6,029 nucleotides of DNA, taken from NCBI GenBank assembly GCA_946885905.1, contig CAMPHL010000177.1:1-6029 (forward strand). Direction: 5' to 3'. Shown here piece by piece: positions 1-6,029 of the stretch. Made by a program: the position numbers and the translations under genes. The notes under the pieces were generated by a model. It was not told where the DNA came from, made no database searches, and was given only the letters and a program-made list of their open reading frames with translations. Numbering within the stretch: the stretch's first letter is position 1; the number at the start of each line of letters is the position of its first letter. This DNA is from an uncultured Pseudomonadota bacterium. GTDB lineage: Bacteria > Pseudomonadota > Gammaproteobacteria > Burkholderiales > Usitatibacteraceae.

Positions 1-1240
<1,240 letters not shown>

Positions 1241-1249
1241 TCCATTCAA

Positions 1250-1278
1250 CCGCGGGGACGGTCGAACCGGCCCTGCGG
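1250..1278 (+). terminator. Strong stem-loop after lon, possible terminator
   Basis: Nine bases after the lon stop, bases 1250-1262 pair with 1266-1278. This gives 12 pairs (one of them G-T) and a single A/G mismatch, closing on a CGA triloop; the outer arms are CCGCGGGG and CCCTGCGG. Position and stability suggest a transcription end or 3' stabiliser for lon. It is not a textbook intrinsic terminator: the nearest T run (TTTT at 1294-1297) starts 15 bases after the stem. It could instead act with Rho, or be only an mRNA 3' structure. Confidence 0.45.
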
Positions 1279-1300
1279 CAAGGGGTCGGAGCCTTTTAGT

Positions 1301-1339
1301 GCCGATCCATTTCCCTTTGTTCCATAAGGGGAATTCGGC
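1301..1339. repeat. Imperfect inverted repeat upstream of the efflux promoter
   Basis: The outer arms GCCGA (1301-1305) and TCGGC (1335-1339) are complementary. Inside them, CCCTT (1313-1317) pairs with AAGGG (1326-1330), and the stem extends by TT/AA across one bulged G, around an 8-base loop. The structure ends two bases before the -35 box. It could be a second protein-binding site, part of the lon 3' end, or chance. No function can be assigned. Confidence 0.3.
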
Positions 1340-1340
1340 C

Positions 1341-1369
1341 TTGACAAAGAATGAATGATCGTTCATTCT
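1341..1369 (+). promoter_or_regulatory. Sigma-70 type promoter of the efflux operon
   Basis: A perfect -35 hexamer TTGACA lies at 1341-1346. With the ideal 17-bp spacer the -10 is CATTCT at 1364-1369, which matches TATAAT at only three positions but keeps the important second A and last T. Transcription would begin near 1375-1377, leaving a leader of about 30 bases before the adaptor start at 1407. The strong -35, weak -10 and overlapping palindrome fit a repressible promoter. The -35 is clear; the -10 and start point are inferred. Confidence 0.65.
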
Positions 1370-1371
1370 TT
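1346..1371. promoter_or_regulatory. 26-bp palindromic operator, TetR/AcrR-like
   Basis: The arms AAAGAATGAA (1346-1355) and TTCATTCTTT (1362-1371) are perfect 10-bp inverted repeats. They flank T-GATC-G, so 24 of 26 bases are symmetric and only the 1356/1361 pair breaks symmetry. The palindrome begins on the last base of the -35 and covers the spacer and -10, so a bound dimer would block RNA polymerase. Length, AT-rich arms and position before an RND operon match operators of TetR-family efflux repressors such as AcrR and TtgR; the regulator family is inferred. The repressor gene is not in the window. The central GATC would be a Dam site if the host has Dam methylase. Confidence 0.7.
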
Positions 1372-1395
1372 CGTCTTTTTTGTCCTCCAGCGCCC

Positions 1396-1400
1396 AAAGG
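1396..1400 (+). promoter_or_regulatory. Ribosome binding site fixing the adaptor start
   Basis: AAAGG lies six bases before the ATG at 1407. It favours that ATG over the in-frame TTG at 1380, which has no such motif, lies almost on the expected transcription start, and would put nine residues in front of a well-formed lipoprotein signal peptide. Confidence 0.6.
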
Positions 1401-1406
1401 CCGCCC

Positions 1407-2606
1407 ATGCCCTACGCTCGCCTCCTTCCCGCCCTCCTCGTGGTTTCGATCCTCGCCGCCTGCTCGGGCGACAAGGGCGCGCCCAAGCAGCAGGCCGCGG
1501 CGCCACCGCCTCCCGAGGTCGGCGTCGTCGCCCTGAAGAGCGATACCGTCACGCTTACCCGCGAGCTGCAGGGGCGCGCGAATCCATACCTCATCGCGGA
1601 GGTGCGGCCCCAGGTCACCGGCATCGTCGAGAAGCGCGCCTTCACCGAGGGCTCCCGAGTCAAGCAGGGCCAGCTTCTCTACAAGCTCGATGACGCGACG
1701 CTGAGCGCCGACGTGGTCGCCGCGAAAGCGCAGCTCGCCAAGGCCGAAGCGACGGCCGTGGCCGCGCGCCTGAACGCGCAACGCACCGCGGAGCTCGCGA
1801 AGATCGAGGCGGTGAGCCGGCAGGACAACGAGAACGCCGTCGCGGCGCTGCGCCAGGCGGAAGCCGACGTGGCTGCGGCCAAGGCCACGGTGGCGCGCGC
1901 CGAGGTGCTGCTCGGACACGCCAGCATCAAGTCGCCCATCGCGGGGCGCATCGGCAAGTCGAGCGTCACCCAGGGCGCGCTCGTCACCCAGAACCAGGCC
2001 GAGCCGCTCGCGCGCGTGCAGCAGCTCGATCCCATGTACGTGGACCTCACGCAGTCTTCGGCCGAGCTGCTCCAGCTTCGCAGGGAGTTGCAGGCCGGCA
2101 AGGCGCAGCCGGCGGACACGCCCGTGCGCATCGTGCTCGAGGACGGCACGCCCTACGAGCACCAGGGCAAGCTCGCCTTCTCCGACGTGACCGTGGACCA
2201 GGCCACCGGCAACTTCCAGCTGCGCGTGATCGTGCCGAACCCGAAGAACGTGCTGCTGCCGGGCGTCTACGTCCGCGCCCTGCTCGGCAACGCCGTGCGC
2301 CAGAACGCCGTGCTCGTCCCGCAGCGTGCCGTGGCTCGCGATCCGAAGGGCAACGCGACCGCGATGGTGCTCGGGCCCGACGACAAGGTCGCGGCCCGTC
2401 CCGTGAAGGTGAGCCGCGCGATCGGCGACCAGTGGCTCGTGGACGAAGGCCTCGCCGCGGGTGAGCGCGTGATCGTCGAGGGGCTGCAGAAGGTGAAGCC
2501 CGGCATGGTGGCCAAGGGTGTCGCGCCATCGCCCAAGACCGACGTGGCAGGCAACCCGCTGCCCCCGCCCGGCGGCGGCGGCAGCGCCAACGGAAACGGA
2601 AAGTAG
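1407..2606 (+). CDS. acrA: RND efflux periplasmic adaptor (membrane fusion protein), AcrA/MexA-like lipoprotein
   Basis: This 399-residue protein links the inner-membrane RND pump to the outer-membrane channel. Residues 1-18 are a signal peptide ending in the lipobox LAAC with acylated Cys19, so it is a membrane-anchored periplasmic protein; residue 20 is Ser rather than Asp. A Pro/Ala linker (about 24-37) leads into the first half of the lipoyl domain with AEVRPQVTGIVEKR (64-77). An alanine-rich helical hairpin spans about 97-168, the second lipoyl half with SPIAGRIGKSSVTQGALV spans 176-193, then a beta-barrel with QQLDPMYVDLTQSS (205-218), and a membrane-proximal domain to about 370. The hairpin tip carries the RxxxLxxxxxxS motif (Arg126, Leu130, Ser137) that contacts TolC-like channels in this family. 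The last 15 residues are Pro/Gly/Asn-rich low complexity. It is first in the operon, and acrB starts 3 bases after its TAG. Family assignment is certain; AcrA versus MexA naming is arbitrary. Confidence 0.96.
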   Translation: MPYARLLPALLVVSILAACSGDKGAPKQQAAAPPPPEVGVVALKSDTVTLTRELQGRANPYLIAEVRPQVTGIVEKRAFTEGSRVKQGQLLYKLDDATLSADVVAAKAQLAKAEATAVAARLNAQRTAELAKIEAVSRQDNENAVAALRQAEADVAAAKATVARAEVLLGHASIKSPIAGRIGKSSVTQGALVTQNQAEPLARVQQLDPMYVDLTQSSAELLQLRRELQAGKAQPADTPVRIVLEDGTPYEHQGKLAFSDVTVDQATGNFQLRVIVPNPKNVLLPGVYVRALLGNAVRQNAVLVPQRAVARDPKGNATAMVLGPDDKVAARPVKVSRAIGDQWLVDEGLAAGERVIVEGLQKVKPGMVAKGVAPSPKTDVAGNPLPPPGGGGSANGNGK

Positions 2607-2609
2607 ACG

Positions 2610-5600
2610 ATGGCACGCTTCTTCATCGACCGGCCCATCTTCGCGTGGGTCATCGCGATCCTCATCATGGTCGCGGGCGGCATCTCGATCACCAAGCTGC
2701 CGATCTCGCGCTATCCGAACATCGCCCCGCCCTCGGTCAACGTGAACTCCGTCTACCCCGGCGCCTCGGCCAAGGTGGTGGAGAACTCGGTCACCCAGGT
2801 GATCGAGCAGAACATGACGGGCCTGGACGGCCTCATCTACATGTCGTCCACGAGCTCGGGCGACGGCAGCGCCGCCATCACGCTCACGTTCGACAGCGGC
2901 ACCGACCCGGACATGGCGCAGGTCCAGGTGCAGAACAAGCTGCAGGCCGCCATGCCGCTGCTGCCGCAGATCGTGCAGACCCAGGGCGTGCGGGTGAACA
3001 AGGCCAATCCCTCGTTCCTCCAGGTGATCGGCTTCGTGTCGACCGACGGGAGCATGGACCGCATCGACATCGCCGACTATCTCAACACCTACATCTCGGA
3101 GCCCGTGAGCCGCGTGCAGGGCGTGGGCGACGTGCGCGTCTTCGGCGCGCGCTACGCGATGCGCATCTGGCTCGACCCCAACAAGCTCGCGACCTACAAG
3201 CTGTCGACCGGCGACGTGATCGCCGCCATCCGCGCCCAGAACGCGCAGGTCGCAGTGGGCCAGCTCGGCGGCACGCCGGCCGTCCCCGGCCAGCAGCTGA
3301 ACGCGACCGTGACCGCCCAGGGGCGCCTTTCCACGCCCGGCGAGTTCCGCGCGATCGTCGTGCGCAGCAACCCCGACGGCTCGCGCCTCACGCTGGGCGA
3401 GGTGGCGCGCGTCGAGATCGGGGCCGAGAGCTACGACGTGGTCGGGCGCTTCAACGGCCAGCAGGCCACGGGCATCGCGGTCTCGCTCGCGGCCGGCGCC
3501 AACGCGCTGGAGACCGCCCAGCGCCTCGACGCGCTGATGAAGCGGCTCGAGCCGTCGTTCCCGCAGGGGTTGAAGACCGTGGTCCCGTTCGACACCGTGC
3601 CGTTCGTGCGCGCCTCGATCAAGGAGGTCATCAAGACGCTCACCGAGGCGGTCGTGCTGGTGTTCCTGGTGATCTACCTCTTCCTGCAGAACTTCCGCGC
3701 GACGCTCATCCCGACCATCGCGGTGCCGGTCGTGCTCCTGGGCACGATGGCGGTGCTGCTCTCGCTGGGCTTCTCGATCAACATGCTCACGATGTTCGCC
3801 ATGGTGCTGGCGATCGGCCTGCTGGTCGACGACGCCATCGTGGTCGTGGAGAACGTCGAGCGCCTGATGAGCGAGGAGGGGCTCTCGCCCAAGGAGGCCA
3901 CGCGCAAGTCCATGGACCAGATCACCGGCGCCCTGGTGGGCGTGGGCGTGATCCTCGCGGCCGTGTTCGTGCCGATGGCCTTCCTCGGCGGCTCCACGGG
4001 CGTGATCTACCGGCAATTCTCCGCCACGATCGTCTCCGCGATGGCGCTCTCGGTGCTCGTGGCCATCGTGCTCACGCCGGCCCTTTGCGCGACGATGCTC
4101 AAGCCGATCGAAAAGGGCCACCACGCGGTCGATACCGGCTTCTTCGGCTGGTTCAACCGCAAGTTCGACCGGGGCAACGAGCGCTACCAGGGCGCGGTGC
4201 GCAAGATCGTGTCGCGGCCGAAGCGCTTCTTCGCGGTGTTCGCGGCGCTCGCGGCGCTCATGGTGGTGATGTTCCTGCGCCTGCCGACGGCGTTCCTGCC
4301 GGAGGAGGACCAGGGGACGCTCTTCACGCTCATCACGGCGCCCGTGGGCGCCACGCAGGAGCGCACGCTCGAGGTGGTGAAGAAGGTGGAGCGCCACTTC
4401 CTCGAGGACGAGAAGGGCGCGGTGGCATCCGTCTTCGGCGTGGCCGGCTTCAGCTTCGCCGGAAGCGGCCAGAACGCGGGCCTCGCGTTCGTGAGCCTCA
4501 AGGACTGGGACGAGCGCGGGCCCGACGACTCCGTGAAGGCCGTCGCGGGACGCGCGATGGCCGCTTTCTCCCGGATCAAGGACGCGATGGTGTTCGCCTT
4601 CGCCCCGCCGGCGGTGCAGGAGCTCGGCCGCTCGGGCGGGTTCAACTTCTACATCAAGGACAACACCGGCCAGGGGCACGAGGCGCTCATCGCCGCGCGC
4701 AACCAGTTCATGGGAGCCGCGATGCAGAGCAAGCTGCTGCGCAACGTGCGGCCGAACGGCCAGGAGGACACGCCGCAGTTCCACCTGGACATCGACGTGG
4801 CGAGGGCTGCGGCGCTTGGACTGTCGATGGCGGACGTGAACACCACGCTCAACGTCGCCTGGGGTGGTCAATACATCGACGACTTCATCGACCGCGGGCG
4901 GGTGAAGCGCGTGATGCTCCAGGCCGACGCGCCCTTCCGCATGCTCCCGGAGGACTTCAACCAGTGGACGGTGCGCAACGCCCGGGGCGAAATGGTGCCG
5001 TTCTCCTCGTTCGCGGCCGCGAGCTGGGACTACGGCAGCCCCCGCCTGGAGCGCTACAACGGGGTGTCCGCCGTGAACATGAACGGCGAGGGCGCGCCCG
5101 GCGTCTCCTCGGGCGATGCCATGGCGGAGGTCGAGCGGCTGGTCGCGCAGCTTCCGCAGGGCTTCGGCATGGAGTGGACGGGCGTCTCCTACCAGGAGCG
5201 CGCCGCCGGCGCGCAGACGCCGCTGCTCTATTCGCTTTCGCTGCTGGTGGTGTTCCTGTGCCTCGCGGCCCTCTACGAGAGCTGGAGCATCCCGACGGCC
5301 GCGCTCATGGTGGTCCCGCTCGGCATCCTGGGCACCGTGCTCGCCTCGACGTTCCGGGGCCTCGAGCGTGACATCTATTTCCAGGTGGCGATGCTCACCA
5401 CGGTGGGCCTGTCCTCCAAGAACGCGATCCTGATCATCCAGTTCGCCAAGCACTACTTCGAGGAGGGAGAGGAGCTGGTGGATGCCACGCTGCACGCCGT
5501 GCGCGACCGCCTGCGCCCGATCCTCATGACCTCGCTCGCCTTCGGCTTCGGCGTGCTCCCGCTCGCCATCGCCACCGGTGCCGGCTCCGGCGCGCAACGC

Positions 5601-5756
5601 GCGATCGGCACCGGCGTGCTCGGCGGAATGGTGATGGGCACGTTCCTCGGCCTCTTCTTCATCCCGCTCTTCTTCGTGGTGATCGAGCGGCTCTTCGCGC
5701 CCGGGCACGAGCGCCCCGAGCCGCGCGATGCCGCGCCGGTGCCTGCCAATGACTAG
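2610..5756 (+). CDS. acrB: HAE1-family RND multidrug efflux pump, AcrB/MexB-like
   Basis: This 1048-residue protein (E. coli AcrB has 1049) is the proton-driven inner-membrane transporter of the tripartite pump and works as a trimer. It opens with [17 protein letters not shown] (TM1). TM2-TM6 fall at about 338-493, TM7 at 539-557 and TM8-TM12 at about 871-1026, with two large periplasmic loops between TM1/TM2 and TM7/TM8. The proton relay is intact: Asp407-Asp408 in [16 protein letters not shown], Lys937 in SSKNAIL, Arg967 and Thr974 in RLRPILMTS. The six phenylalanines lining the AcrB distal pocket are present (Phe136, 178, 609, 614, 616, 627). Several other pocket positions differ: Ser274 for Asn, Arg176 for Gln, Phe327 for Tyr, and Ser619 for the Arg of the switch loop. 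The likely Shine-Dalgarno GGAAAG (2598-2603) lies inside the end of acrA, six bases before the ATG. The 3-base gap implies co-transcription, and the stop overlaps the channel gene by 8 bases. Substrates are probably hydrophobic or amphiphilic drugs, but cannot be read from the sequence. Confidence 0.98.
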   Translation: MARFFIDRPIFAWVIAILIMVAGGISITKLPISRYPNIAPPSVNVNSVYPGASAKVVENSVTQVIEQNMTGLDGLIYMSSTSSGDGSAAITLTFDSGTDPDMAQVQVQNKLQAAMPLLPQIVQTQGVRVNKANPSFLQVIGFVSTDGSMDRIDIADYLNTYISEPVSRVQGVGDVRVFGARYAMRIWLDPNKLATYKLSTGDVIAAIRAQNAQVAVGQLGGTPAVPGQQLNATVTAQGRLSTPGEFRAIVVRSNPDGSRLTLGEVARVEIGAESYDVVGRFNGQQATGIAVSLAAGANALETAQRLDALMKRLEPSFPQGLKTVVPFDTVPFVRASIKEVIKTLTEAVVLVFLVIYLFLQNFRATLIPTIAVPVVLLGTMAVLLSLGFSINMLTMFAMVLAIGLLVDDAIVVVENVERLMSEEGLSPKEATRKSMDQITGALVGVGVILAAVFVPMAFLGGSTGVIYRQFSATIVSAMALSVLVAIVLTPALCATMLKPIEKGHHAVDTGFFGWFNRKFDRGNERYQGAVRKIVSRPKRFFAVFAALAALMVVMFLRLPTAFLPEEDQGTLFTLITAPVGATQERTLEVVKKVERHFLEDEKGAVASVFGVAGFSFAGSGQNAGLAFVSLKDWDERGPDDSVKAVAGRAMAAFSRIKDAMVFAFAPPAVQELGRSGGFNFYIKDNTGQGHEALIAARNQFMGAAMQSKLLRNVRPNGQEDTPQFHLDIDVARAAALGLSMADVNTTLNVAWGGQYIDDFIDRGRVKRVMLQADAPFRMLPEDFNQWTVRNARGEMVPFSSFAAASWDYGSPRLERYNGVSAVNMNGEGAPGVSSGDAMAEVERLVAQLPQGFGMEWTGVSYQERAAGAQTPLLYSLSLLVVFLCLAALYESWSIPTAALMVVPLGILGTVLASTFRGLERDIYFQVAMLTTVGLSSKNAILIIQFAKHYFEEGEELVDATLHAVRDRLRPILMTSLAFGFGVLPLAIATGAGSGAQRAIGTGVLGGMVMGTFLGLFFIPLFFVVIERLFAPGHERPEPRDAAPVPAND

Positions 5757-6029
5757 GACCTTCGCTCCCCTGCTGCTCGTGGCCGCGCTCGCGGCCGCGG
5801 GCTGCGCCATGCTCGAGCCGCCGTTGCCTGAGGCGAAGCCCGATATCCCGGTGACGTGGCCCATCCCCGAATCGACTGCCGGGAGCCAGCCGCCGGGAGC
5901 CGGTATCCAGGCACCGGGAGCCGGCAGCCGGGCGGCGGCCGACATCGGCTGGCGCGACTTCTTCGTCGACGACGACCTCGAGTCGGCGATCGCGCGCGCC
6001 CTCGAGAACAATCGCGATTTGCGCGTGGC
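5749..6029 (+). CDS. oprM: Outer-membrane efflux channel lipoprotein, OprM/NodT-like, N-terminal part (3' end outside window)
   Basis: About 93 residues of the outer-membrane channel that completes the pump are visible; the frame is open at the window edge. The ATG at 5749 overlaps the acrB stop by 8 bases (ATGACTAG). No good Shine-Dalgarno is visible upstream, suggesting translational coupling to acrB. Residues 2-18 form a hydrophobic signal peptide. Cys19 in AAAGC is the likely lipidated residue, although the -3 position is Ala instead of the preferred Leu. The family signature begins at residue 64: ADIGWRDFF, then [17 protein letters not shown], nearly identical in pattern to the start of the mature Pseudomonas OprM core. 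Between the signal and this core lies a Pro/Gly/Ala-rich linker built from an imperfect 7-residue repeat, about ten residues longer than the matching OprM stretch by recall. The beta-barrel and alpha-barrel are outside the window. Confidence 0.93.
   Translation, partial: MTRTFAPLLLVAALAAAGCAMLEPPLPEAKPDIPVTWPIPESTAGSQPPGAGIQAPGAGSRAAADIGWRDFFVDDDLESAIARALENNRDLRV
5873..5935 (+). repeat. Degenerate 7-bp tandem repeat (21-bp, 7-codon period) inside the channel gene
   Basis: From 5873 the sequence can be cut into nine consecutive 7-base units around a CGGGAGC consensus. Exact copies lie at 5880, 5894 and 5915, and others (CGGTATC, CGGCAGC, CGACTGC) differ by two or three bases; some units are weaker. 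Three units make 21 bases, so the protein repeats every seven residues: [21 protein letters not shown]. The 21-bp copies at 5878 and 5899 match at 17 of 21 positions; the third (5920) is more diverged. It lies in the flexible linker after the lipid anchor, where length changes in multiples of three units should be tolerated. Confidence 0.6.

Noticed and set aside
1380..1406. TTG at 1380 as the adaptor start, giving 408 residues
   Set aside because: It lacks a ribosome site and lies almost on the likely transcription start. The ATG at 1407 has AAAGG six bases upstream and begins a proper lipoprotein signal peptide.
1241..1406. Possible small RNA, tRNA or riboswitch in the intergenic region
   Set aside because: The region has stem-loops, but no tRNA cloverleaf and no recognised riboswitch core; the leader after the predicted transcription start is only about 30 bases.
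1351..1693. Small open frames starting at the ATGs inside the operator (1351 and 1355)
   Set aside because: Both ATGs are in the promoter/operator, upstream of the expected transcription start, and the frames run over the adaptor gene as Arg/Pro-rich shadows.
2645..5371. A 908-codon open frame on the + strand inside acrB in another frame
   Set aside because: It is Arg/Gly/Ala/His-rich, has no family motifs, and is fully overlapped by a frame that encodes an unmistakable AcrB homologue.
1296..6011. A 1571-codon open frame on the - strand spanning the whole efflux operon
   Set aside because: It lies opposite the adaptor, pump and channel genes, which show clear conserved proteins. Its translation is a His/Arg/Glu/Leu-rich low-complexity string with no recognisable domain, as expected antisense to GC-rich codons that rarely give stops. 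It is an artefact of composition.

Overview
The window is GC-rich DNA (roughly two-thirds G+C by eye, with a strong preference for G or C at third codon positions). It is read almost entirely on the + strand and encodes conserved Gram-negative proteins. The lipoprotein adaptor, inner-membrane RND pump and outer-membrane channel point to a diderm proteobacterium, most plausibly a high-GC beta- or gammaproteobacterium. The sequence does not fix the genus.

Layout: (1) positions 1-1240 hold the C-terminal half of an ATP-dependent Lon protease, cut by the window edge inside the Walker A motif. (2) Positions 1241-1406 are the only intergenic stretch. It has a strong stem-loop just after lon, a weaker imperfect stem-loop, and a promoter with a perfect TTGACA -35 box. 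The spacer and -10 of that promoter are covered by a 26-bp near-perfect palindrome that looks like a TetR/AcrR-type operator. (3) Positions 1407-6029 are a compact MFP-RND-OMF efflux operon: an AcrA/MexA-like periplasmic adaptor lipoprotein, an AcrB/MexB-like HAE1 pump, and the start of an OprM-like outer-membrane channel lipoprotein. The gene junctions are 3 nt of spacing and an 8-nt overlap.

The three efflux proteins should assemble into one envelope-spanning pump. The RND trimer takes amphiphilic compounds from the periplasm and inner membrane using the proton gradient. The adaptor hexamer bridges it to the outer-membrane trimer, and the channel releases substrate outside. Expression is probably controlled by a dimeric repressor binding the promoter palindrome; its gene is not in this window.

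No clearly new system is present. The points most worth a second look are the operator without an adjacent repressor gene, a degenerate 7-bp (7-residue) tandem repeat in the N-terminal linker of the channel, Lon features that resemble the mitochondrial-type branch more than E. coli Lon, and substitutions in the otherwise conserved drug-binding pocket of the pump.
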